A DNA stretch of 64,000 bases. Origin: Kribbella capetownensis (GTDB taxonomy: Bacteria; Actinomycetota; Actinomycetes; Propionibacteriales; Kribbellaceae). The notes under the pieces were generated by a model. The model made no database searches, was not told where the DNA came from, and saw only the letters and a list, made by a program, of their open reading frames with translations. The position numbers and the translations under genes were made by a program. The stretch spans positions 496,001-560,000 of the forward strand of contig NZ_SJKD01000001.1 in the NCBI RefSeq assembly GCF_004331485.1, given 5' to 3'. Below are positions 8,724-16,254 of this stretch, in pieces. Every line of letters begins with the position of its first letter. Within the stretch, counting starts at the first letter, position 1.

Positions 8724-8737
8724 GGAAAGCCCTTTCC
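8724..8737. promoter_or_regulatory. LacI-family-type operator
   Basis: GGAAAGCCCTTTCC is a perfect inverted repeat (GGAAAG/CTTTCC) with the GAAA..TTTC architecture recognised by many LacI-family sugar regulators; the usual central CG is CC here. It lies just downstream of the predicted start point of the cupin operon, an ideal roadblock position. No LacI gene is in the window. Confidence 0.5.
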
Positions 8738-8759
8738 CAGGCTCACGAGGGAGGCAGCG

Positions 8760-9509
8760 ATGTGCGAGTTCGGACCGGGCCCGGCCGCGGCGCTGCCGGG
8801 CGGCATCGGCGTCTCGTTGCTGAAGGTGTACGACCTCCCGACTCCGGACGGTTCGGCCGGCGGCTCCCCGCACGTGCACCTGGCCTGCTCCGAGGGGTAC
8901 TACGTGGTCGCCGGGTCCGGCTCGGTCCAGACGCTGAACCCGAAGGGCTTCGCCGAGACGCCGCTCCAGGCCGGCGCTGTGGTCTGGTTCGACCCCGGGA
9001 CGATTCACCGGCTGGTCAACGGCGGCGGTCTCCAGATCCTGGCACTGATGTCGAACTCCGGGCTCCCTGAGGCCGGCGACGCTGTTCTGACGTTGCCGCC
9101 GGAGCACCTGACGGACCGCGAGACTTATCTGAAGGCGACCACTCTCACCGGCGAGGGTGACGCTCGGACCTCATCCGCGATGGCCCGGCGCAACCTCGCG
9201 CTCGACGGCTTCACCGTACTGCGGGAGTCCTACGAAACCAACGGGCCGTCCGCGCTCGACGACTTCTACGCGGCGGCGATCCGGATCGTCCAGCCGCAGC
9301 TACCGGACTGGCGCCGCCGCTGGGAACAGGGCGCTCGCCGCCTGGCCGAGCAGACCGGCGCCGCCCTCGATGCCCTCGAAGCCGGTACGGCGCCCCACCT
9401 ACAGACAGCTGAACTCCACGAACTACCCGCCCCCACCGAGTTCGGCCTGCATGGCATGTGCGGTCGCCTCGACACCTACGACATTTCTTCGCGAGAGGCA
9501 GAACAGTGA
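8760..9509 (+). CDS. cupin-domain protein of a sugar-catabolic operon
   Basis: 249 residues. A cupin barrel occupies roughly residues 15-110: HVHLACSEGYYVVAGSGSVQTL supplies the first metal-ligand motif, and VWFDPGTIHRLVN supplies the second-motif His. The C-terminal half is helical and unassigned. The ATG at 8760 is preferred over an in-frame ATG 111 bases upstream because GGGAGG sits five bases before it and because conserved sequence begins there. It is the first gene of a five-gene run and its stop overlaps the next start (GTGA). It may act as a small metal-dependent isomerase or lyase on the sugar, or as a sensor; not established. Confidence 0.75.
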   Translation: MCEFGPGPAAALPGGIGVSLLKVYDLPTPDGSAGGSPHVHLACSEGYYVVAGSGSVQTLNPKGFAETPLQAGAVVWFDPGTIHRLVNGGGLQILALMSNSGLPEAGDAVLTLPPEHLTDRETYLKATTLTGEGDARTSSAMARRNLALDGFTVLRESYETNGPSALDDFYAAAIRIVQPQLPDWRRRWEQGARRLAEQTGAALDALEAGTAPHLQTAELHELPAPTEFGLHGMCGRLDTYDISSREAEQ

Positions 9510-10669
9510 ACGAGCGACGCGTCGGCATCGTGATGAACGGCGTCACCGGCCGGATGGGCCTGCGCCAGCACCTCGAGCGTTCCATCGTGGCGATCCGTGC
9601 GCAGGGCGGCCTGCCCGCCGCGGACGGAACCATGATCATCCCCGAGCCGATCCTGGTCGGCCGCAACGAGCTGAAGCTGCGCCGGATCGCCAAGCAGCAC
9701 GGCCTGACCCGGTGGACCACGGACCTGTCCGAGGCGCTCGCCGAGCCGGATGTGGAGATCTACTTCGACTCGTCGCTGACCCAGCTGCGGGAGAAGGGCG
9801 TCCGCGCCGCGGTCGAAGCGGGCAAGGCGATCTACTGCGAGAAGCCGATCGCGGAGAGCCTCGACGCGGCGATCGACCTGGCCCGGCTGGTCCGGGACGC
9901 CGGGCTGAAGAACGGCATCGTCCAGGACAAGCTGTCGCTGCCCGGCCTGCGGAAGCTGAAGCGACTCGTCGACGGCGGGTTCTTCGGCCGGATCCTCTCG
10001 GTTCGCGGTGACTTCGGCTACTGGGTCTTCGAGGGTGACTGGCAGGAAGCGCAGCGGCCGTCCTGGAACTACAAGCTCGAAGAGGGCGGCGGCATCATCC
10101 TCGACATGTTCTGCCACTGGCGGTACGTGCTCGACCAGACCTTCGGCCAGGTCAAGTCGGTGTACTGCCAGGGCGCGACCCACATCCCGACCCGGGTCGA
10201 CGAGCAGGGCAACGAGTACGCCGCCACCGCGGACGACTCGGCGTACGGCGTGTTCGAGCTCGAGGGCGGGATCATCGCGCAGATGAACTCGTCGTGGGCG
10301 ACGCGCGTGTTCCGCGACGAGCTCGTCGAGTTCCATGTCGACGGGACCGAGGGATCCGCGGTCGCGGGGCTGCGGAACTGCCGGGCGCAGCACCGGTCCG
10401 CGACGCCGAAGCCGGTGTGGAACCCGGACCTGCCGGCGACCGAGAAGTTCCGCGACCAGTGGGCGACGGTGCCGGACAACGAGGTGTTCGACAACGGGTT
10501 CAAGGTGCAGTGGGAGATGTTCCTGCGGCACGTCGTCGACGACGCCCCCTTCACCTGGGACTTCGTCGAGGCCGCCAAGGGAGTGCAGCTGGCCGAGCTG
10601 GGCCTGCAGTCCTGGCGCGAGGGCCGCAAACTCGAAGTCCCCGCCCTGGACCTCGGCGGTCAGCTGTGA
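9506..10669 (+). CDS. Gfo/Idh/MocA-family NAD(P)-dependent sugar oxidoreductase
   Basis: 387 residues. The N-terminal Rossmann region begins VGIVMNGVTGRMGLRQHL, and the diagnostic EKP motif is present as AIYCEKPIAESLDAA near residue 115. The substrate domain follows (GGIILDMFCHWRYVLDQ carries the catalytic-region His). Members oxidise or reduce a ring hydroxyl of sugars and inositols. The GTG at 9506 overlaps the cupin stop as GTGA. It is embedded between a cupin gene and TIM-barrel genes, an arrangement compatible with oxidation of a glycoside followed by elimination or isomerisation. Confidence 0.88.
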   Translation: MNERRVGIVMNGVTGRMGLRQHLERSIVAIRAQGGLPAADGTMIIPEPILVGRNELKLRRIAKQHGLTRWTTDLSEALAEPDVEIYFDSSLTQLREKGVRAAVEAGKAIYCEKPIAESLDAAIDLARLVRDAGLKNGIVQDKLSLPGLRKLKRLVDGGFFGRILSVRGDFGYWVFEGDWQEAQRPSWNYKLEEGGGIILDMFCHWRYVLDQTFGQVKSVYCQGATHIPTRVDEQGNEYAATADDSAYGVFELEGGIIAQMNSSWATRVFRDELVEFHVDGTEGSAVAGLRNCRAQHRSATPKPVWNPDLPATEKFRDQWATVPDNEVFDNGFKVQWEMFLRHVVDDAPFTWDFVEAAKGVQLAELGLQSWREGRKLEVPALDLGGQL

Positions 10670-11832
10670 CACTCGAGATCCTCCTCCCAGCTGGTGGCGG
10701 GTTGGAGAGGTACCGGCTGGAGGCTGAGCCGGTTGCTCGGGGCACCTATTCGCCGGCACGGTCGCGGTTGGCGTTTGCGGCCGCGCATGTGGTGGCGGAT
10801 CCGCTGGCGGACAACTCGCCGGGCGCTCCCGCGGTGATTGATTGGGAGCACACGCTGGAGTTCCGGCGGTATCTTTGGTCACTGGGGTTGTCGGTGGCTG
10901 AGGCGATGGATACCGCGCAGCGTGGGATGGGGTTGGACTGGGCGGCGACGCAGGAGCTGATTCGGCGGTCCGCGGCGGAGGCGCCGGACGGGCGGATTGC
11001 GGTTGGCGTCGGCACAGACCAACTGACCGCCGTCGGTTCCGACGATGCCTACCAGTTGGACGCGGTGATTGCTGCCTACGAAGAGCAACTCGGTCTGGCC
11101 GAGGAGGTCGGCGCACAGCCGATTCTGATGGCTAGTCGGGCGTTGTGCGCTGCGGCCGAGTCGCCTGACGACTACCGGAAGGTCTACGACCGGCTGCTCG
11201 GTCAATCGACCCGCCCGGTGATTCTGCACTGGCTGGGGTCGATGTTCGATCCGGCACTCGACGGCTACTGGGGCAGCGACTCCCTCGACACTGCCGCTGA
11301 CGTCGTCGTCGATCTGATCGCCGACAATGCGGCAAAGGTGGACGGGATCAAGGTCTCGCTGCTGGACGCTTCCCGTGAAGTTGCCCTGCGCAACCGTTTG
11401 CCGGAGGGCGTGCGGCTCTACACCGGCGACGATTTCGACTACCCGGCCTTGATCAAGGGCGACGACGACCGCTACAGCGACGCGCTGCTCGGGATCTTCG
11501 CCGCGATCGCGCCCGCCGCCGCGGCCGCGCTGAAGGCACTGGACGACGGCGACCTGGACACCTACGACCGCGTCTTCGCGCCGACGGTCCCGCTCGCGCG
11601 GCAGATCTTCTCGGCCCCGACGTACTACTACAAGACCGGGATCGCCTTCCTGGCTTGGCTGAACGGGCACCAGCCCGGGTTCTCGATGGTGGGTGGTCTG
11701 CAGACCGGCCGGTCGCTCCCGCACCTGGCTGATACCTTCCGCCTCGCCGATCAGGCCGGCGTACTGACGAATCCGGAGCTTGCCGTCCAGCGGTTCGGGC
11801 AGTTGCTGCGGGTAGGTGGAGTCGACGCGTGA
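10666..11832 (+). CDS. DUF993-family protein (dihydrodipicolinate-synthase-like barrel)
   Basis: 388 residues, recognised as DUF993 from its overall pattern: LAFAAAHVVADPL near the N-terminus, VIDWEHTLEFRRYLWSLG, GVGTDQL, VILHWLGSMFDPALDGYWGS, DGIKVSLLD and YTGDDFDYPALIKGDDDRYSDALLGIF. The KVSLLD lysine lies where class-I aldolases of this fold form a Schiff base, so a retro-aldol or dehydratase activity is plausible but undemonstrated. GTG at 10666 overlaps the oxidoreductase stop as GTGA. The neighbouring genes show it works on an oxidised sugar. Confidence 0.8.
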   Translation: MTLEILLPAGGGLERYRLEAEPVARGTYSPARSRLAFAAAHVVADPLADNSPGAPAVIDWEHTLEFRRYLWSLGLSVAEAMDTAQRGMGLDWAATQELIRRSAAEAPDGRIAVGVGTDQLTAVGSDDAYQLDAVIAAYEEQLGLAEEVGAQPILMASRALCAAAESPDDYRKVYDRLLGQSTRPVILHWLGSMFDPALDGYWGSDSLDTAADVVVDLIADNAAKVDGIKVSLLDASREVALRNRLPEGVRLYTGDDFDYPALIKGDDDRYSDALLGIFAAIAPAAAAALKALDDGDLDTYDRVFAPTVPLARQIFSAPTYYYKTGIAFLAWLNGHQPGFSMVGGLQTGRSLPHLADTFRLADQAGVLTNPELAVQRFGQLLRVGGVDA

Positions 11833-12644
11833 ATCGCTACAGCCTCAACCAGGCGACGACGAAGTACTGGCCGCTCCAGGATGTCGTCGCGGCGAGTGCC
11901 AAGGCTGAGCTGTCGTGGATCGGGCTGTGGCGCGAACCGATCCAGGAGTACGGCGTCGACAAGGCCGCCCGGCTCGTCTCCGATGCGGGGCTGAAGGTGT
12001 CGTCGCTGTGCCGCGGCGGCTTCTTCACCAGCACGGATCCGGCGGAGCGCAAGGCGAAGATCGAGGACAACCGCCGCGCGATCGACGAGGCCGCCACCAT
12101 CGGGACCTCAGTATTGGTGCTCGTCAGCGGCGGTCTGCCGCCGGGCTCGCGCGATCTCGACGGCGCGCGTTCGATGGTCCGGGACGGCCTGGCCGAGCTG
12201 GCGCCGTACGCGTCGGAACGCGGGGTGAAGCTCGCGGTCGAGCCGTTGCATCCGATGTTCTGCTCCGACCGGTGTGTGGTGTCGTCGTTGTCGGGTGCCC
12301 TGGATCTCGCCGAGCAGTTCCCGGCGTCGCAGGTCGGCGTGATCGTCGATGCCTACCACCTGTGGTGGGATTCCGCCGTCTACCGGCAGATCGAGCGCGC
12401 GGGTGAGCGGATCTTGTCCTACCAGGTCAGCGACTGGGTCGTCCCGCTGCCGGAGGACACACTGCTCGGCCGGGGCATGATGGGCGACGGCTCGATCGAA
12501 CTGCGCCGCCTCCGCGAGGCCTGCGACGCGGCCGGGTACGACGGGCCGATCGAGGTAGAGATCTTCAACCAGAAGCTGTGGGACGCACCAGGGCAACAGG
12601 TCTTCGACCTGGCGCTCGCGCGGTATCGGGAACACGTCATCTGA
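11829..12644 (+). CDS. sugar phosphate isomerase/epimerase-like TIM barrel (first of two)
   Basis: 271 residues of the AP-endonuclease-2-like barrel family. Candidate metal ligands are the Glu in VKLAVEPLHPM, Asp/His in VGVIVDAYHLWWDS and Glu in GPIEVEIFNQ. GTG at 11829 overlaps the DUF993 stop as GTGA, so the gene belongs to the operon. The family includes inosose dehydratases, ketose epimerases and 3-keto-glycoside/C-glycoside lyases. The oxidoreductase neighbour makes an inosose-like or 3-keto-sugar substrate reasonable. Confidence 0.82.
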   Translation: MNRYSLNQATTKYWPLQDVVAASAKAELSWIGLWREPIQEYGVDKAARLVSDAGLKVSSLCRGGFFTSTDPAERKAKIEDNRRAIDEAATIGTSVLVLVSGGLPPGSRDLDGARSMVRDGLAELAPYASERGVKLAVEPLHPMFCSDRCVVSSLSGALDLAEQFPASQVGVIVDAYHLWWDSAVYRQIERAGERILSYQVSDWVVPLPEDTLLGRGMMGDGSIELRRLREACDAAGYDGPIEVEIFNQKLWDAPGQQVFDLALARYREHVI

Positions 12645-12668
12645 CCCTCGACATCAGGAGCTGACCGT

Positions 12669-13424
12669 ATGAGTGACCGGACCATTCCCGCCGACGGCAT
12701 CGGCATGCACCTCTACACGATGCGCGACGTGCTGGCCGAGGACTACCCGGGGACGCTGAAGCGCCTCGCCGGCATCGGATATCGCACGATCGGGGTGAGC
12801 GGGCGGTTCGACCACAGCGCCGAGGAGATCCGGTCGTTCGCGGACGACGCCGGGCTAGCGATCGTGCTGGAGCACGTCGGGTACACCCGGATGGCCGACG
12901 ACTGGGACAGCGCGCTGGCCGGCGTGAAGACGCTGGGCGGCAAGTGGGTCGTCGTACCGTCGATTCCGTCCGAGCTGCATTCGGTCGAGGGTTTCCGTAC
13001 GGCGGCTGCGGCGTTCACCGAGGCCGGCAAGGCTGCGCGCGACGCCGGGGTGAAGTTGCTGTTCCACAACCACGGGCGCGACTTCGACTCGGTCGACGGG
13101 CAGATCCTGTTCGACATCCTGCTGGAGGTCGATCCGGAACTGCTCGGGTTCGAGTTCGACCTGTACTGGGCGGTCGAGGGTGGCCAGGATCCGGCGAAGT
13201 ACTTCCAGGAGCACCCGGGCCGGTTCCCGGCGCTGCACGTGAAGGACATGGCCGCGGACGGGTCGTGGGAGGACGTCGGTGCCGGCAAGCTCGACTTCGC
13301 CGCGATGTTCGCGCACGCCTCCGAGGGCGGCGTCGAGCAGTGGCTGGTCGAGCACGACAAGCCCACCGACGCCTGGCACTCGGCCGAACGCAGCTACCGC
13401 GGCCTGACCGAGCTCCGGTTCTGA
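12669..13424 (+). CDS. sugar phosphate isomerase/epimerase-like TIM barrel (second of two)
   Basis: 251 residues of the same superfamily as the preceding gene but not a close duplicate (GIGMHLYTMRDVLAEDYPGTLKRLAGIGY at the start). Candidate metal ligands are Glu in IVLEHVGYTRM, His in LLFHNHGRDF, Asp in FEFDLYWAV and His in ALHVKDM. FHNHGRDF resembles the myo-inosose/3-keto-glucoside lyase type. A start at 12669 is supported by AGGAG about eight bases upstream. It is the last gene of the operon; a hairpin follows. Confidence 0.82.
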   Translation: MSDRTIPADGIGMHLYTMRDVLAEDYPGTLKRLAGIGYRTIGVSGRFDHSAEEIRSFADDAGLAIVLEHVGYTRMADDWDSALAGVKTLGGKWVVVPSIPSELHSVEGFRTAAAAFTEAGKAARDAGVKLLFHNHGRDFDSVDGQILFDILLEVDPELLGFEFDLYWAVEGGQDPAKYFQEHPGRFPALHVKDMAADGSWEDVGAGKLDFAAMFAHASEGGVEQWLVEHDKPTDAWHSAERSYRGLTELRF

Positions 13425-13443
13425 CGTTGGACACAAACGCTTA

Positions 13444-13502
13444 ACCGGATCAGATCCGGTGACGACCGCTCACACCTGGTGAGATCGGTTTACGCTCGAT
13501 CC
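13444..13502 (+). promoter_or_regulatory. hairpin and leaderless-type promoter before the diguanylate cyclase gene
   Basis: A perfect ACCGGAT-CAG-ATCCGGT hairpin at 13444-13460 ends the sugar operon without a T tract. A second inverted repeat, CTCACACCTGGTGAG, lies at 13469-13483. TACGCT at 13491-13496 is a -10-like box ending six bases before the GTG at 13503, the spacing expected for a leaderless transcript. No convincing -35 box is visible. Confidence 0.4.
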
Positions 13503-14942
13503 GTGCAGAAGGAGCCTACGGTCCGGCTGACGGCCATCCGCCGCCTGTACGAGGTGAGCGCGCGGATGGGTGCGGGGCGGAGCCTGGCCGAGACGCTGCA
13601 GGCGGTCGTCGACGGCGTGGTGGACGGACTCGGCTTCGGCATCGCCGTACTGAACCTGCGCCACCCGGACGGCAAGTTCGAGGTGATCGCGGTGGCCGGC
13701 TCGCCGGAGGCGCGGGAGGCCTTGCTCGGCACGGTGAGCGCGGCGGACATCTTCGACGCCGAGTTCGCCATCGCGGACAAGTGGGGCGGCCTGCGCTTCG
13801 TGCCGCACGAGCGGCTGCCCGAGGGCGAGGTCGTCGGCTGGGTGCCCGACGTACCCGTGTCGGACGACCCGGCCGCCTGGCATCCGCTGGACGCCTTGTT
13901 CGCGCCGCTGCACTCGTCCGACGGCGAGTTGGTCGGGATGCTGGCGGTCGACCTGCCGGAGGACCAGCGGCGGCCGGGGCCGATCCACCGGGAGTTGCTG
14001 GAGATCTTCGCGACCCAGGCCGGGCTGGCGATCGACAAGGCTCGGCTGACCGATCAGTTGCTGGCCGAGAAGACCCGGCTCGAGGCGAGCGAGACGACGT
14101 TCCGGATGGTCTTCGAGGGCGCCGGGAACGGGATGGCGACGATCGCCTTCGACGGGTCCGAGGCGGGCCGGATCCTGCGCGTGAACGACGCCTTCTGCCG
14201 GATCACCGGGTACGCCGCCGCCCAGCTGATCGGCGTACCGATGGTGGATTTCCTCCGCGACGAGGAACCGGCTCAGTCCCGGCGAGAACTCGAAGAGCTT
14301 GCCCGAGGCAACAGAACGTACCGGTTCGAGCGGATCTTCACCCGGCCCGGCGGCAACGAGATCTGGCTCGGCGGTACGGCGACGATCGTCGACCAGGGCC
14401 CCGGGCTGCCGCGGATCCTGCTGATCCAGATCGACGACGTGACCGCCCGCAAGGACGCCGAGCGCGAGCTGCGCCACCACGCCGCGCACGACCCGCTGAC
14501 CGGCCTGCCCAACCGCCGCCTGCTCCAGCACCGCTTCGCCGCAGTGCTGGAGCGGACCCGCGGGTCAGGCCGGCCCGGTGCCGTGCTGTTCTGCGATCTC
14601 AACCACTTCAAGCTGGTGAACGACGGCTACGGTCACGAGGCCGGCGACCGCGCGCTGCGCGAGATCGCCACCCGGCTGGCCGCCGAGGTTCGGCACGGCG
14701 ACACCGTGGCCCGCCTCGGCGGCGACGAGTTCGCGGTCCTCGCCGAGGACATCGCCGACGAGGACCTCGCGACCCTCATCACCCGCCTCGAGACCGCCGT
14801 CAGCCGCCCGCTCCCCGGCATCACCATCGAGGTCAGCACCAGCATCGGCACCGCCCCGATCACGCCCGACTCAACCGACCTGGACGCCCTCCTCCACAGC
14901 GCCGACCAGGCCATGTACGACGCGAAGCACCGCCGCGACTGA
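13503..14942 (+). CDS. GAF-PAS-GGDEF diguanylate cyclase
   Basis: 479 residues. GAF-like domain around residues 10-175, PAS domain around 195-315 (FRMVFEGAGNGMATIAFDG...VNDAFCRITGY), then a GGDEF domain. The catalytic motif is intact (RLGGDEFAV). An inhibitory I-site RHGD lies five residues before it, so it should make cyclic di-GMP from GTP with product feedback. No membrane segment is visible; it is a cytosolic sensor. GTG at 13503 fits the leaderless promoter spacing; an in-frame GTG at 13479 is the alternative and would add eight residues. Confidence 0.9.
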   Translation: MQKEPTVRLTAIRRLYEVSARMGAGRSLAETLQAVVDGVVDGLGFGIAVLNLRHPDGKFEVIAVAGSPEAREALLGTVSAADIFDAEFAIADKWGGLRFVPHERLPEGEVVGWVPDVPVSDDPAAWHPLDALFAPLHSSDGELVGMLAVDLPEDQRRPGPIHRELLEIFATQAGLAIDKARLTDQLLAEKTRLEASETTFRMVFEGAGNGMATIAFDGSEAGRILRVNDAFCRITGYAAAQLIGVPMVDFLRDEEPAQSRRELEELARGNRTYRFERIFTRPGGNEIWLGGTATIVDQGPGLPRILLIQIDDVTARKDAERELRHHAAHDPLTGLPNRRLLQHRFAAVLERTRGSGRPGAVLFCDLNHFKLVNDGYGHEAGDRALREIATRLAAEVRHGDTVARLGGDEFAVLAEDIADEDLATLITRLETAVSRPLPGITIEVSTSIGTAPITPDSTDLDALLHSADQAMYDAKHRRD

Positions 14943-15192
14943 TTAGAGCAGCCGGTGCGACCCCGGCCGCTCCTGCCGAAGCATCCGGACGCCGTCCTCC
15001 AACCACCAGGCCAGCGGGCCGACGACGACGGCCGTCAGGCCTAGCAGTGCCACCGTCCGGGCGCCGAACGGTCAACGGGAACATCTGGTACCTGTAGACG
15101 TCGACGGGACCCCGAATGCGTCGCTCGTGCCGGGTGTCGGTCAAGTGCCCGAGTTGTTGGCGGTAGGCCGTTGCTGTCAGCGTTCGACTCAT
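14943..15192 (-). pseudogene. frame-broken small membrane-protein gene (possible)
   Basis: On the minus strand an ATG at 15192 opens about 44 plausible residues (MSRTLTATAYRQQLGHLTDTRHERR... to VDVYRYQMFPLTVRR). The sense then continues one frame over as RTVALLGLTAVVVGPLAWWLEDG, a clear membrane helix, ending at TAA in 14943-14945. A TGA lies just upstream in the second frame, so the two halves cannot be read together without a frameshift near 15065. Either this is a decaying small membrane protein or a sequencing error split a real gene. This covers the 280-base gap between the cyclase and the aldo/keto reductase. Confidence 0.35.
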
Positions 15193-15222
15193 CTCGGACA
15201 GTTCAGAGCCCGGCGCAGGGCA

Positions 15223-16098
15223 TCAGGCGGCGTCGAGCGCGGCCACCTGGTCGGCGGTGAGTTCGAGGTCCAGCGCGGCGTACGAGTCGCGGATCGTCTC
15301 CGGTCGGCTGGAGCCGGGGATGGGGACGACGCGCGGGGACTTGGCCAGCAGCCAGGCGAGGGTGACGCGCTGCGGGCTGACACCGAGCTCGGCGGCGAGC
15401 CGGTGGAATGCAGGGTGTTTGCTGCCGAGGGAGCCGGCGTTGGAGATGCCGCCGAGCGGTGCCCAGGGCAGGAACGCGATGCCGAGTTCGTCGCACAGCT
15501 CGAGCTCCGGCTCGCTGGACCGGAACGCGGGCGAGAACTGGTTCTGCACGGAGACGAGGCGACCGCCGAGGATCTCGTTGGCCTGCTTGATCTGGGCCGG
15601 GTTCGCGTTCGAGATGCCGGCCATCCGGATCTTGCCGGCGTCGAGCAGGTCGCGGATCGCGCCGATCGAGTCCGCGTACGGCGTCTTCGGGTCGGGCCGG
15701 TGGAACTGGTACAGCCCGATCGCCTCGGCCCCGAGCCGCTTGAGCGAGTCGTCCGCGGCCTGCATCAGGTGCGCCGGCGACCCGTCCACGATCCAGCTGC
15801 CGTCGCCGGGCCGCTGGTGACCGCCCTTCGTCGCGACCAGGACCTTCGAGGTGTCGCCGCCGTACGACGCCAGCGCCTTGGCGATCAGGGACTCGTTGTG
15901 GCCGATGTCGGTCGCGGTCAGGTGGTACGCGTCGGCGGTGTCGATCAGCGTGATGCCGAGGTCGAGCGCCGCGTGGATGGTCGCGATCGACCGGGCCTCG
16001 TCGGGCCGGCCCTCGATCGACATCGGCATACCGCCGAGCCCGATCGCGCTGACCTCGACGTCGCCGATCCGACGGGTGGGGTTCGTCTGAGCTGCCAT
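15223..16098 (-). CDS. aldo/keto reductase
   Basis: 291 residues. The family tetrad is visible: Asp/Tyr in LIDTADAYHL, Lys in LVATKGGHQR and His in GLYQFHRPD. The NADPH-binding end is near VVPIPGSSRPETIRDSYAAL. It reduces aldehydes or ketones of unassigned nature. The ATG at 16098 is used because the family N-terminus (RRIGDVEVSAIGLGGMPM) starts ten residues after it; 17 further upstream codons carry no family similarity. It is divergent from phoD across a 156-base gap with an inverted repeat. Confidence 0.88.
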   Translation of the reverse strand: MAAQTNPTRRIGDVEVSAIGLGGMPMSIEGRPDEARSIATIHAALDLGITLIDTADAYHLTATDIGHNESLIAKALASYGGDTSKVLVATKGGHQRPGDGSWIVDGSPAHLMQAADDSLKRLGAEAIGLYQFHRPDPKTPYADSIGAIRDLLDAGKIRMAGISNANPAQIKQANEILGGRLVSVQNQFSPAFRSSEPELELCDELGIAFLPWAPLGGISNAGSLGSKHPAFHRLAAELGVSPQRVTLAWLLAKSPRVVPIPGSSRPETIRDSYAALDLELTADQVAALDAA

Positions 16099-16153
16099 GT
16101 CTCCAACGTCCCGCGTGCGGGGCGCCGATTCCAACAGGAATCTCCGCACAGAC

Positions 16154-16172
16154 TCAGCACTCCTGGTGCTGA
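16154..16172. promoter_or_regulatory. inverted repeat TCAGCAC-N5-GTGCTGA in a divergent promoter region
   Basis: Perfect seven-base arms separated by TCCTG, lying 56 bases from the aldo/keto reductase start and 83 bases from the phoD start. It suits a dimeric repressor acting on the reductase promoter. The regulator is not adjacent. Confidence 0.4.
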
Positions 16173-16254
16173 ATCGATGTCAAGGGGTTACCTTTCGAAT
16201 GGTAGTTACGTAAGAATGTGACGCAACTCGACCTCCCTGGATCGGAGCCCGCCC

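Noticed and set aside
13434..13446. LacI-like ACAAACGCTTAA sequence after the TIM-barrel operon
   Set aside because: Asymmetric, and located downstream of the operon rather than at its promoter.
16187..16210. Possible PHO box upstream of phoD (GTTACC and GTTACG)
   Set aside because: The two half-sites are 18 bases apart rather than the 11-base direct repeat of actinobacterial PHO boxes.
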